Positions 53,112-61,463 of a stretch of 64,000 nucleotides of DNA are shown here, in pieces. The DNA is taken from contig NZ_JADKRW010000002.1 of assembly GCF_015350995.1 (NCBI RefSeq), positions 615,458 to 679,457 of the forward strand, given 5' to 3'. Under the pieces are notes generated by a model. It was not told where the DNA came from. It was given only the letters and a program-made list of their open reading frames with translations, and ran no database searches. This DNA is from Curtobacterium sp. VKM Ac-1393 (GTDB lineage: Bacteria > Actinomycetota > Actinomycetes > Actinomycetales > Microbacteriaceae). The first letter of the stretch is position 1, and each line of letters starts with the position of its first letter. A program made the translations under genes and the position numbers.

Positions 53112-54275
53112 CTAAGAACGACTGCGCCTTGCACTTAGGTCCGCAACGGGCGCGAGCGACGCGTCGCGAAGATCGGCCGTGCTCCGAGAGTGCACAACTC
53201 CATCGCCCTGGATGGCGAACGTTACGATCCCGAGCATCAGGTCTTGGACGTCTTGCGCCCGGACGTCGAGAAGTCGGGCGATCTCTGCGAAGCCCTGACT
53301 GCGGCTACGCATGTCGCTCATGACTTGAGTGAGGAGACTAGACGACTCGGAACGCAGATCCGACCCTGGCTCACCGCGGCGGAAGCCAGCCATCGAGAGC
53401 TGCTTGGCAAGCGTGCTGTACGTCCAGTCGGAGATGACGCCGAGCCGGTGAGCGCGCAGGTTGAGAGCCATCGCACTGACGCGCCAGCGGCGCTTGAGCA
53501 TCAGCACGTCCTCGAGCATCAGGTTATTGCCGTGAATGGCGCCGATGACGTCGGAACGCGGCATCAGGAACGAGCTGGCGAAGTCGTTCGCCGCTTGCTC
53601 CTTCTCCTTGCCGGGTTCCACGTTGAGCGACCCGCCATGCATGACGAGATGCCCCAGTTCGTGCGCTAGATCGAACCGGAGGCGCTCGGCGGACTTGTGG
53701 ACGTTCAAGAAGATAACTGGGGCTAACCCATGGCGGAACGAGAAGGCGTCGATCGCCTGCAGTGGGCCGCCCGCCGAATAGACCTTGGCCCCCTTCGACT
53801 CCAGGAGCTGCAGCAGGTTCCTGATGGGCGCGACGCCCAGTCCCCACGCACCGCGAACGGCCTCCGCGGCTTGTTCCGGCGCGAGCTCGTCGTCTGAACC
53901 AATCAGATCCTGCACTTCAGGGACGGTCGGCGCAGGCGAGTGATAGGTCGCCTCGATCCAATCCGACAGCTCGATGGCGAGTGTCGACAGGCTCCGCGCC
54001 GTCGCCTCATCTTTTTTTGCCAGCTTCGATGTCGCACGAAAATGGAAGGCGTCGGACGGCGGCTGGGCCTTGACCGGGCGGTAAAAGAACTCGACCGGGA
54101 AGTTCAGGACGCGGGCGAGCTCCCGGACGAGGTCAGGCCCCGGAGTCTTCTTGACGTTCTCGATCTGTGAGATCCAGGGTGCGCTAATGCTCGCCGCTAC
54201 CGCCAGGTCGGTAGCTGTCATCTGCCGAATGGCACGAGCCATCTCAAGGCGCGCCGGAATGAAGGCAATGCTCAT
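53112..54275 (-). CDS. XRE-HTH / ImmA-IrrE (M78) metallopeptidase regulator
   Basis: 387 aa from ATG 54275. N-terminal HTH (residues about 8-62: RLEMARAIRQMTATDLAVAASISAPWISQIENVKK). The M78 domain has the zinc motif HELGH at 205-209 (RFDLAHELGHLVMHGG) and the third-ligand region KEKEQAANDFASSFLMP. A C-terminal 130-residue helical part follows. ImmA-type proteins relieve repression in mobile elements; HTH-M78 fusions also serve as antitoxins. It is the second gene of an operon, 19 nt after the 212-aa gene. Confidence 0.88.
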   Translation of the reverse strand: MSIAFIPARLEMARAIRQMTATDLAVAASISAPWISQIENVKKTPGPDLVRELARVLNFPVEFFYRPVKAQPPSDAFHFRATSKLAKKDEATARSLSTLAIELSDWIEATYHSPAPTVPEVQDLIGSDDELAPEQAAEAVRGAWGLGVAPIRNLLQLLESKGAKVYSAGGPLQAIDAFSFRHGLAPVIFLNVHKSAERLRFDLAHELGHLVMHGGSLNVEPGKEKEQAANDFASSFLMPRSDVIGAIHGNNLMLEDVLMLKRRWRVSAMALNLRAHRLGVISDWTYSTLAKQLSMAGFRRGEPGSDLRSESSSLLTQVMSDMRSRSQGFAEIARLLDVRAQDVQDLMLGIVTFAIQGDGVVHSRSTADLRDASLAPVADLSARRSRS

Positions 54276-54294
54276 CGTGAAGAACCTCGTCCCG

Positions 54295-54933
54295 TCAGCG
54301 ACGGGCGATGGTGAAGCCAGTGCCCTCGTCATCGGCCTCGTCCTCGTCGAACGAGAATGCGCCGAGCGCGAGATCGAACGGCGGGAAGATGATGCGGTCG
54401 AGCCAGCTGTCGATCTGCTTGCCGGCCATCGACTTCGGACGGGACAGCTCGAGGTACACCATGCCGTCGCGCTCGTTGTAGAGCAAGATCCAGAGGTACT
54501 TGACCTCGATTTCAGCGCCGTCGTCCGTCTGCTGGCCGAACAGCGCGCCCTGGCCGTTCTCATCGACGCGCTTGGCGAAGGCGGAGCCCTTCGGGTTCTT
54601 GGTGCTGGGCGAGGTTCCCCAGGGCACGCCTGTGAACTCATCACCGCTGCTCGTGATCAACCCCATGTTGAGGTCGGTCTGCGAGAAGTAGGGCAGGTTC
54701 TGCGGGTTGGAGCGCTTCCAGTCGAGCTGTAGCAGCATCAGCTGCTCGTGCATGAACTCGACCGTTCGGAACCAGCGCGTCATGTTCGGCGCGGACTTCG
54801 GGGCACCCTGCGAGAAGGTGCGGCTCTCCGCTGCACCGACGGCGACGGCGCGCTCGAACACCTCGGCCGTGAGGCGCATCGGGGACAGGAGGCCAGCGAG
54901 CTCCTCGCGGGTCCTCGGGGTGTGGATCGCCAT
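54295..54933 (-). CDS. Hypothetical protein paired with the HTH/M78 gene
   Basis: 212 aa from ATG 54933 with GAGGGA upstream. Soluble, no known motif. Contains NMTRWFRTVEFMHEQLMLLQLDW, FSQTDLNMGLITSSGDEFTGVPWGT and EIEVKYLWILLYNERDGMVYLELSRPKSM, then an acidic C-terminus. The tight operon with an HTH-protease antitoxin-like gene makes it a candidate toxin or effector. This is inference from context only. Confidence 0.75.
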   Translation of the reverse strand: MAIHTPRTREELAGLLSPMRLTAEVFERAVAVGAAESRTFSQGAPKSAPNMTRWFRTVEFMHEQLMLLQLDWKRSNPQNLPYFSQTDLNMGLITSSGDEFTGVPWGTSPSTKNPKGSAFAKRVDENGQGALFGQQTDDGAEIEVKYLWILLYNERDGMVYLELSRPKSMAGKQIDSWLDRIIFPPFDLALGAFSFDEDEADDEGTGFTIARR

Positions 54934-55199
54934 GTGCAGTTCCCTCTATCGCGGCCGGTGGGATCTTCAGGCTAGCGCACCGAGTGAAAGAATTAGCACT
55001 TCCAGTCAGGCTCGGCGTGTCGCAAGCGGGGGTCGGAAGCCGTGGCTCGTCGACCAGGATTACCGTGGGTACGATAAGACCGACCTGGGGCCGCGATAGT
55101 TGGTCTAACGATGCTCGCCGAGTCGACCACGCGGAACACCATGCGGTCGCCTTCGATACGGCCCGGAGGTAGCGAAAAACATTTCTGTCCTAGACCGTG
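54934..55199. other. Promoter region of the HTH/M78 operon and gene-free DNA
   Basis: Unusually AT-rich for this genome around 54975-55000, including AGTG...CACT half-sites (AGTGAAAGAATTAGCACT) that could be the XRE operator. No gene seen. Confidence 0.35.
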
Positions 55200-55563
55200 C
55201 CGAGCTAGACCCCCGACCTCGCCCAGGGTGTCTTGCGGTGAGGTGCTCCACGGCGGTGCGCCCGATCCGGAACCGTTGTACGCCTTACGCGACGAAGAAG
55301 CTGCTGAGGATGTGCTCTTCGGTGTCCAGCCCTCGCAGGACGGCCAGTCCGACGGCGTGCGGCCCGAGGTGGAAGATGTGCGCGGACCAGCCTGGTGTGG
55401 AGAGGCCTGCGTTGAGTCGTTCCCGTCGGAAGCGTCCCCGTTCGTCGGGGAGTGCACCGGTGAACGCGGACATCTCGTGACGAAACATCGTCCAGAGCTG
55501 TTCGAGCACGCGGCGGTGCCGTTCGTCCGCTGTGCTGATGGCAAGAGGGAGGAGAGTGGTCGT
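55200..55563 (-). pseudogene. GNAT acetyltransferase remnant with in-frame TAA
   Basis: Reading down from about 55563 the frame gives TTTLLPLAISTADERHRRVL, MFRHEMSAFTGALPDERGRF, GLSTPGWSAHIFHLGPHAVGLAVLRG and EEHILSSFFV. Then comes TAA (55285-55287), and the same frame continues GVQRFRIGRTAVEHLTARHPG, exactly where GNAT motif A (RG-x-G) and its helix belong. The last motif is lost into GRGRG. No start codon survives upstream. A decayed GNAT gene. Confidence 0.65.
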
Positions 55564-55651
55564 ACAAGAAGACCTCCACCGGTGGGTGGAGGTTTCGATG
55601 GGAGCAATAGATCGCCCTGTCCGGCAGTCGATCGCTAGCTGAGACGGAACC

Positions 55652-55846
55652 TCAGGGCAGTGCGCGCTCCCAAGCCTCGAGCCAAGGCGGCGCATCGCGC
55701 AGGTCGGTCGTATCGAGGGAGTGTGTCGCCGCTCGGCGTGCTTCGGTGCCGGCATTCAGGGCAAGCGAGGCCGGCACAGCATCGAACAGCGGAATGTCGG
55801 ATCGGCTGTCTCCGACCTGCCGGGATCGCGCGTCGGGAAGACCTGA
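55652..55846 (-). pseudogene. C-terminal fragment of a HAD-family phosphatase
   Basis: About 60 residues: QVGDSRSDIPLFDAVPASLALN, then AGTEARRAATHSLDTTDL and PPWLEAWERALP. This is the motif IV region (GDSxxD) and cap of a phosphoserine-phosphatase-like HAD enzyme. Motifs I-III are absent, because the frame enters unrelated sequence and then the divergent PIN gene. Truncated remnant. Confidence 0.65.
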
Positions 55847-55872
55847 TGTCATTGATCCGGCATGATTGAGCG

Positions 55873-57117
55873 ATGATCACCGTCGTCCCGGACACGAACG
55901 CGCTCTTCGGGCACGACTGGATGACGTCGGTCGCGGGCAGGAACCTCGTCGATCTCGTGAAGTCGGGCAAATGCCGGGTGGTGCTGCCTCAGGTCGTCGT
56001 TGACGAACTCGATCGGCAGGACCGTAATACCCTCAGGTCGAAGCGTGATAAGGCCAAGAGCGCGCTGAGCGAGGTCGGCGACGACATCAGCGCGATTACG
56101 ATCGACGAGGCTTTCGACCGCCTTGGTGCGAAGACGGATGCTTCGCGCATCAGGCTGCTCGCAACGAGCGGCGTGAGCGTAACGTCAGTCCCCGCGGATC
56201 GAACTCGGGCGCTCGTTGATCGCGATCTCGCGGCGCGCCGACCGTTCATGGAGACCCTCGGCGGCAAGAAGTCCTACGGCTTCCGCGACGCCGTGATCTG
56301 GGAGATTGTCCTGGACGTGTTGGAGGAGGACAAGGACGCGATCGCGGACACCGTCTTCTTTGTGTCGGCGGACAAGGGGTTCATCGACGACGACGTTCCG
56401 AAAGAGTTGCATCGGCACCTGCTCGAGGATCTCGACGCACGAGGCATCGCCCGGGATCGGGTGGCTCTGGTTGAGAAGGTCGCAAACGTCGTCGAGGACG
56501 TCCGTGCGGCGGCCGCCGAAGCCGAGGCACTGGCCGCCGAAGCACGAGCCGCGTCGGCGCCAGCCGATGACGAGGCACAGGGGTTGGCGTCTCTGCTTCG
56601 CGGGTACGCGTTCGACGCTTCTCGTCGAGCGGAGCTGGTTCGCGTGGCGACGGAAGCTCTCGACGAGCTGGTTGGCCAGCCGATGGACGAAGAACTGACC
56701 TATGGCGGCGACTACGGTCTGCCGGACTGGGTACAGTTCGAGCTTCCTGCGATTGGAGGGGACCTTTCGATTTACGGGTACGACCTCGAGTCCGATTTCG
56801 AGTTCGATGCACCGGACGGCGATACCGTCACGGGCCGTGCAGACGTGGTCCTCTCGATCGAAGCGGGGGACTTGTTCGGCGAGTCCGACGAAGTTCGAGC
56901 GCGGGTCACCGTCGACATTGACATCGAAAATCCTGCGGCGTTCCAGGTCACCTACATCGTCCTTGAGGACAATCCGAGACCGTCGCGACCGGCTGATCCG
57001 ACCAGCGCGCAGCTCGACTTCGAGCTCGACTCCGAACCAAGCGGCGCTGAGGTTGACCCTGATCGCGGAGACATCGAACTCGATCCAGACCCCGGAGACC
57101 CTCGTGACGCTGTCTGA
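55873..57117 (+). CDS. PIN-domain (DUF4935-like) nuclease
   Basis: 414 aa. PIN domain at residues 1-190 with all expected acidic residues: Asp7 (PDTNAL), Glu45 (VVDELDRQ), Asp139 (YGFRDAVIWE) and Asp167 (SADKGF). FRDAVIW is typical of DUF4935. An Ala/Glu coiled segment (about 210-240) leads to a beta-rich acidic C-terminal domain (DLSIYGYDLESDFEF...VTVDIDIENPAAF). Predicted metal-dependent RNase. First gene of a three-gene operon; overlaps the next by 14 nt. No antitoxin-like small gene precedes it. Confidence 0.85.
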   Translation: MITVVPDTNALFGHDWMTSVAGRNLVDLVKSGKCRVVLPQVVVDELDRQDRNTLRSKRDKAKSALSEVGDDISAITIDEAFDRLGAKTDASRIRLLATSGVSVTSVPADRTRALVDRDLAARRPFMETLGGKKSYGFRDAVIWEIVLDVLEEDKDAIADTVFFVSADKGFIDDDVPKELHRHLLEDLDARGIARDRVALVEKVANVVEDVRAAAAEAEALAAEARAASAPADDEAQGLASLLRGYAFDASRRAELVRVATEALDELVGQPMDEELTYGGDYGLPDWVQFELPAIGGDLSIYGYDLESDFEFDAPDGDTVTGRADVVLSIEAGDLFGESDEVRARVTVDIDIENPAAFQVTYIVLEDNPRPSRPADPTSAQLDFELDSEPSGAEVDPDRGDIELDPDPGDPRDAV

Positions 57118-57748
57118 CCTCGCCGCGGATGCGGTTGCAGTGCTAGCCGCGACCCGCTGGCCGATCACCGATGCGCCGGCGCACGTGCCAGCGAGACAGG
57201 GCCTTTACGCGAACTACGGCGACGAGCAAGCGCACCGAGAGCTGAGCCTTTTCGAGGACGCCGAGGCCCGCAGCGCGCCGGACCTCCCGATCTACGTTGG
57301 TAACGCCGAGACGAGCTTCGTGGAGCGCGATCTGAAAGACCACTTCGCGGCGATACCTGACGCTACAGCCAGCACGGGCAAATCCACCGTGCGAAGGTCG
57401 TGCGGTGCGCTGCTGCTGGACCGGCTCGACTTGCGCGGCGTGCCGCGGAACCTGGAGATCCCGGGGTATTTCGACAAGTATTCGCTGGCGGGCGATGGCG
57501 ACGCGCAGCTCACGGCGTGGATGCACGCGCACCTCTCGCTCGCGGTCTGGGCGGCACCGGTGCAGATGCACGTGAAGCTCGTTGACGTCGAGTCTGAGCT
57601 CATCCGGCACTTCACGCCGGTGATCAACATCGACAAGAACTCGCGGAAGCTCGCGCGGCTTTCGGCAGCGTGCAAGGCGATGAGTGCCGAGGCGAAGGCG
57701 TGGCGGCCGGCCGCACAGGCCGCTCGCGGAGCGGAGCGTGACCAGTGA
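57104..57748 (+). CDS. GIY-YIG nuclease family protein
   Basis: 214 aa, GTG inside the end of the PIN gene. GLY (33-35) and IYVG (63-66) stand for the GIY and YIG motifs; Arg75 in SFVERDLKDHF, STVRRSCGALLLDRL at 94-108, and C-terminal ESELIRHFTPVINIDKNSR carry the metal Glu and the conserved Pro-Asn. Predicted DNA (or RNA) endonuclease. Fully coupled to the PIN gene and to the PH-like gene. Confidence 0.78.
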   Translation: MTLSDLAADAVAVLAATRWPITDAPAHVPARQGLYANYGDEQAHRELSLFEDAEARSAPDLPIYVGNAETSFVERDLKDHFAAIPDATASTGKSTVRRSCGALLLDRLDLRGVPRNLEIPGYFDKYSLAGDGDAQLTAWMHAHLSLAVWAAPVQMHVKLVDVESELIRHFTPVINIDKNSRKLARLSAACKAMSAEAKAWRPAAQAARGAERDQ

Positions 57749-58089
57749 ACGGCTCGCGCGGGGACGCCGAGCGTGAGCGGCTCTACGCGGCGCTCCTCGC
57801 CGAGGAGGTCGTCTTTCGTGTCGCCGAGGCGAAGACGATCATCCCGGCGACCAAGGGGTTGCTCTCGGTGACCGCGGCACGGGTCATCTACACCTCGAAG
57901 CGGCGCAGCTGGACGGCTGACCTGCGTCAGGTGGCAACGGTGTCGCTCACGCGCGAGGGGTCACGAGGCACGATCCGGATCACGTCGGCCTCCCACGTTG
58001 AGGTGTTCAGCGCGAGATGGGACACGGCGAGTGAACTGGTGCACGTGCTCCGCTCGCAGCAGGCCGCCGTGGCAGAAGCGTCGTCGTGA
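57745..58089 (+). CDS. Bacterial PH-like domain protein
   Basis: 114 aa, GTG overlapping the GIY-YIG stop (GTGA). One domain: LLAEEVVFRVAEAKTIIPATKGLLSVTAARVIYTSKRRSWTADLRQVATVSLTREGSRGTIRITSASHVEVF, which reads as the seven-strand plus helix bacterial PH fold (as in YokE/SHOCT-linked proteins). Probably an adaptor or membrane/partner-binding subunit. Its fixed place in a nuclease operon is unusual. Confidence 0.7.
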   Translation: MNGSRGDAERERLYAALLAEEVVFRVAEAKTIIPATKGLLSVTAARVIYTSKRRSWTADLRQVATVSLTREGSRGTIRITSASHVEVFSARWDTASELVHVLRSQQAAVAEASS

Positions 58090-58160
58090 CGGATCCTACG
58101 AAGGGGTACTCGCAGATCGGCTCAACACACAAGAACGGCGACCGGAGAAACACTTGATCA

Positions 58161-58181
58161 GCGGCCCGTCATCCGGGCCGC
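58161..58181 (+). terminator. Hairpin after the PIN/GIY-YIG/PH operon
   Basis: GCGGCCCG / CGGGCCGC arms around TCATC, 72 nt past the last stop. Confidence 0.5.
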
Positions 58182-58253
58182 GATCCGCGTCGAAGGATAG
58201 ACCGATGCCCGTCGCGGGATACGGCCTTGTCTTGGGCCTTCGGCGACCACATG

Positions 58254-58281
58254 GTCTTGAGAATCCGGAGGTTCTTAAGAC
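58254..58281. other. Imperfect hairpin between terminators
   Basis: GTCTTGAGAA and TTCTTAAGAC pair with one G-U. With the flanking hairpins it makes 58161-58340 a run of three stems without an open frame of coding quality. Confidence 0.35.
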
Positions 58282-58311
58282 GGCCCACCGAAACGTATCT
58301 GACACCACGAA

Positions 58312-58340
58312 GAAACCCACCGAGGATCTCGGTGGGTTTC
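58312..58340. terminator. Strong 13-bp hairpin terminator
   Basis: GAAACCCACCGAG (58312-58324) and CTCGGTGGGTTTC (58328-58340) are perfect arms with a 3-nt loop; T-run on the descending arm, A-run on the ascending arm, so it can act on both strands. Confidence 0.8.
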
Positions 58341-58521
58341 CGTCGTTTCGGCGGCTCTCGTGGGTCGTACGTACAGGGCTCCCTGGCTGCGGCGATCAGC
58401 GAACCACTTGTGTGAGACAGAAGCCTTCTCGCAAATGCGTCCTGTCCGAGTCCGACACCGAGGTCGGTGGGCGGACCGGTTATCGAGACGTTTGAGACCA
58501 GCACGCGCACCATCGGAATCG

Positions 58522-59520
58522 TTACGCGAGGATCTTCGAGCCCTTGGTCCGGTTGCAGCGCCAGCAGAGCGTCTGTAGGTTTTCGGGGGCGCTCAGACCT
58601 CCTCGTGATACCGGCACGATGTGGTCAACCTCGAGAAGCAAGTGAGGCTCCGCGGCTACTGAGATCTTGCAGTATCGGCACGCGTAGTTGTCCCGACTCT
58701 TGATGAAGGTGCGAAGACGGGTCGTCATCAGCGCCCGCTGGCCAGCTGCGGACTTCCCCCAGCGGATTTTCTCGACGAGCACCTGCGACAACGCTTCGAG
58801 CGTTGGGGTGTCGAGTCGAATAGGAGCGGATTGTGAACTGTTCCCGCCTGCTGATGTGTATTCGAACCTGTATTTCGGGTAGGGCACTTCGATCGGTGTG
58901 AGGTGCGCGCCTAGCTGATTCCAGAACTCTGTCGAAAAGTGCTTGAGGATGAACTGCGGCGGAGCGATCCGGGCAGTCAGATCGGCTTCACGCCCTCGTA
59001 CGTTGGCAACCGCATCTTCAAGGCGCGCAATGTCTTCTGAAACGCGCTGCACTTCAGCAAGTGTTGCTTGGTCTGCTTTGATCCCGAAGTACTTCATCAA
59101 GTACTTGATCGGCTCAATCTTAGCGTTGCGGACGACTTGGAGAGAGGCGTGGTGAACATGCGGGGCAAACTCCGCGACGTGCCGGTCGCGTCGGTTGTTC
59201 CACCTTGACTCATTGACGAACCCTGCCAGGTGCGCGTACTGCCCACTTGTGGACGCTCCAAGTTCGAAGGAGCCTTCAGCGCGCATCTCCGACACGTAGT
59301 CGACGACAGCGTTGTGCTCGCTCACCAAAGCAGCAACCTCGGCGCGCAGGCCCTTGAAGTGCTCAGACCCGAAGTACCGAGCCTTGCGGATCGATCGCAC
59401 AATCGGGTTCGCGACGAGCACCAAGAAGAACGCGAACACGCCAAGCAGGAAGCTGCCGGACGTTGCGACGGCAAGGGCCGGGACGACGATGAGCAGCGTG
59501 ATGAACAGTGCTTTCGGCAT
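58522..59520 (-). CDS. Membrane-anchored HNH endonuclease
   Basis: 332 aa from ATG 59520. Two hydrophobic helices (about residues 5-20 and 22-40: LFITLLIVVPALAVATSGSFLLGVFAFFLVLVANPIV), then about 220 residues of mostly helical/coiled sequence (GLRAEVAALVSEHNAVVDYV; LAEVQRVSEDIARLEDAVANVRGREADL). The HNH domain is at 281-332: CRYC, LLEVDHIVPVSRGG, ENLQTLCWRCNRTKG, with two CxxC zinc knuckles and the DHI catalytic motif. The nuclease would sit on the cytoplasmic side of the membrane. Minus strand, facing the PIN operon terminator. Confidence 0.85.
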   Translation of the reverse strand: MPKALFITLLIVVPALAVATSGSFLLGVFAFFLVLVANPIVRSIRKARYFGSEHFKGLRAEVAALVSEHNAVVDYVSEMRAEGSFELGASTSGQYAHLAGFVNESRWNNRRDRHVAEFAPHVHHASLQVVRNAKIEPIKYLMKYFGIKADQATLAEVQRVSEDIARLEDAVANVRGREADLTARIAPPQFILKHFSTEFWNQLGAHLTPIEVPYPKYRFEYTSAGGNSSQSAPIRLDTPTLEALSQVLVEKIRWGKSAAGQRALMTTRLRTFIKSRDNYACRYCKISVAAEPHLLLEVDHIVPVSRGGLSAPENLQTLCWRCNRTKGSKILA

Positions 59521-60191
59521 GGCTTGGTCCCCCGGTAGATGCTCAGCCGCAGAGGCGACTGACAAGACAGATTGATCACTCTGCCAGTGCCACGCGGGCT
59601 GTCGTGAGTACCACTTCGAGGGCCAGAGCTCACCCTCGCCGTGGTACTCGGTGGAATCGGCGGTCGAGCAATCGAGGCCCTCCAGAGCAAGCGTGAGAGC
59701 GCGGACGCGGTCAGGCGTTCGTTGCCTGGCTCGCACCGCATCACCAAGGCATCCGAGCAGGACCTTCTGCGACGAGAACGGGCCGAGGCGTGCTGGCGAG
59801 GCCGAACTGCTTGCAAGGAACTATCAGGAGGTTTCCCACGCTCTGCGGTCGGGTCGGCATCTGCGCCCAAGCCGGGAGGGTCAAGCGTGCCGCTCGCAAA
59901 GCACTGGTGCCGGATGCGGATCCCCTGCGGGGCAGAGGCGCGCTGCCAAGACGGCGTTCGTTGAGCCTCGGCGGGATCGCTCTCGCTCAGCCGACGAGTT
60001 CTCGGACGATCGTGCGACGAGTCCGGCGCTTGAACTCAGAATGGCGATGCGATGCAGCAACCGCGAAGGACTCAGCGCTACTCACTCTCCGTACATCCCA
60101 CGGCCCCATCACGTTGCAGCCTCGGTGCCGAGTAGCGCAGCAGTCCGGTAGTCGAGCACTCAACGGGCGTGAGCGAGTTAGCTCCTTGGCA
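59521..60191. other. Gene-free stretch
   Basis: About 670 bp with several short open frames but none with a plausible start, composition and motif. It contains the HNH promoter side. No repeat or RNA recognised. Confidence 0.45.
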
Positions 60192-60401
60192 ATGAGAGCC
60201 AGACGACGAGGAGCCGGACGAACTGCTCGCATCGCGCTGGCCGCTGCACTCACCGCCTGCATCGCCTGCTTGGTCGTCGGGATTGACAAGGTCGTTTCGT
60301 CGACCGGATCAACTTGGCTCGCCGTCTTGATGTTCGTCCTGGCCGCTTCGGCGGGGTGGCGCATGACGATCTACTTGCGGCTTCTCAGACGGTCTCGGTA
60401 A
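60192..60401 (+). CDS. Possible small two-helix membrane protein
   Basis: 69 aa: basic MRARRRGAGRTAR, then helices ALAAALTACIACLVVGI and TWLAVLMFVLAASAGW, then a basic end (LRLLRRSR). Positive-inside pattern is convincing, but no Shine-Dalgarno or -10 is seen. Confidence 0.4.
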   Translation: MRARRRGAGRTARIALAAALTACIACLVVGIDKVVSSTGSTWLAVLMFVLAASAGWRMTIYLRLLRRSR

Positions 60402-60491
60402 CCGATCGGCGAACGGGTGGAGGGGTAGCGCTGTACGCGCTCGGAAACACCCATCATGATTGGCAACGGGAGAGAGTGACGGGGGAGTGGT

Positions 60492-61433
60492 GTGACCGAA
60501 GTGTCGGGCAGTGGGCCGGGAGGAAGACGACGGGTGGGCGGGGTTTCCGTCGTCCTCGCGATCGCGGCGCTGGTGGCCTTGTTGGTGGCGTTCGTGCCGT
60601 ACTTCCTCGGCGGTCTCCTGGCCGGCTACGGGCAGGACGGCGGCGACGGTGGTGACGGCGGCGGTCCCGGTGGGTTCGCTGGCTACGGAATCGTCGCGAT
60701 CGTGCTCGGTGTCGGGATCCCCGGGTGGGCGCTCGTTTGGGGCATCGTCGACGTGCGGCGGACTCGTGGAACACCGGGTGCAGCGCTCCTGGTCGGAGCT
60801 GTGGCGCTGGGTATCGCTCTCTGCACGATCGTCCCGGGGTCGGTGACGATCATCCGGACCTCGGTGCGGCTGCAGGCGACGTACGAGCGGGAGAACCCGC
60901 GGTCAGAGGTGCTGGCGACGGCGAGAGCCGAGGCCCGAGCATCGGAGAGCGCGGCCTCGCCGGCGGGTCGGGCTGCGGAACGCAACGCTCCCGCGCGCCG
61001 GGCCGCGACGAAGCAGCGACTCGACGCGGTGAGCCAAGCCGTACTGGATGCGCTGGCGATCACACCGGACGACATCGTCCCGGCGGGGCAGCCACTGCCG
61101 ACGGGGTCGGCCGCGGCGCGGTCTGTCCGCGTCACACCGTCAACGGGGCACTGCGATGCGGGATACGGTCCGAAGGCGGGCGTGTTCTACCGGTGGGACC
61201 TCTTCCTCGATGATTCCGTCGACCCGGTCCGCGCCGCCGCGGCAGTGCGGGCAGCGGTCGAGGCGACCGTGCCGGGTGCTGATCTGCAGGAGCAGAAGGT
61301 CGATGCCAGCTCGAGCCGGCTGGAGTTCACGGACGACGTGTCCGGGTCTCCGGACTTGCACGGAAGCTTCACGTGGGGGGACGGCATCGGCTCGACCAGC
61401 CGGATCGTCGCCCTCGACACGGCCTGTCACTGA
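60492..61433 (+). CDS. Membrane protein with Gly-rich loop and extracytoplasmic C-terminus
   Basis: 313 aa; GTG 60492 with GGGGGAG just upstream. Three membrane helices in the first 120 residues (VSVVLAIAALVALLVAFVPYFL; YGIVAIVLGVGIPGWALVW; AALLVGAVALGIALCTIV), split by a Gly/Asp-rich loop. Then an Ala/Arg helical linker and a C-terminal domain with two cysteines (GHCDAGYG and DTACH), which could form a disulfide if exported. No family recognised. Confidence 0.68.
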   Translation: MTEVSGSGPGGRRRVGGVSVVLAIAALVALLVAFVPYFLGGLLAGYGQDGGDGGDGGGPGGFAGYGIVAIVLGVGIPGWALVWGIVDVRRTRGTPGAALLVGAVALGIALCTIVPGSVTIIRTSVRLQATYERENPRSEVLATARAEARASESAASPAGRAAERNAPARRAATKQRLDAVSQAVLDALAITPDDIVPAGQPLPTGSAAARSVRVTPSTGHCDAGYGPKAGVFYRWDLFLDDSVDPVRAAAAVRAAVEATVPGADLQEQKVDASSSRLEFTDDVSGSPDLHGSFTWGDGIGSTSRIVALDTACH

Positions 61434-61463
61434 GCGCGTTGCAGTGCGGCACCCGGACCGCGG

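Noticed and set aside
54276..54644. N-terminal extension of the HTH/M78 protein
   Set aside because: It would run antiparallel to nothing conserved and overlaps the upstream gene in another frame; ATG 54275 places the HTH at the usual position.
54993..55607. 204-aa minus-strand open frame
   Set aside because: Ser/Pro/Arg-rich shadow frame; the overlapping frame shows the GNAT remnant.
58096..58513. Short minus-strand frames over the hairpin run
   Set aside because: They read through strong terminator stems and lack coding composition.
59651..60151. 166-aa plus-strand open frame
   Set aside because: Poor codon use, no motif, no promoter or ribosome site.
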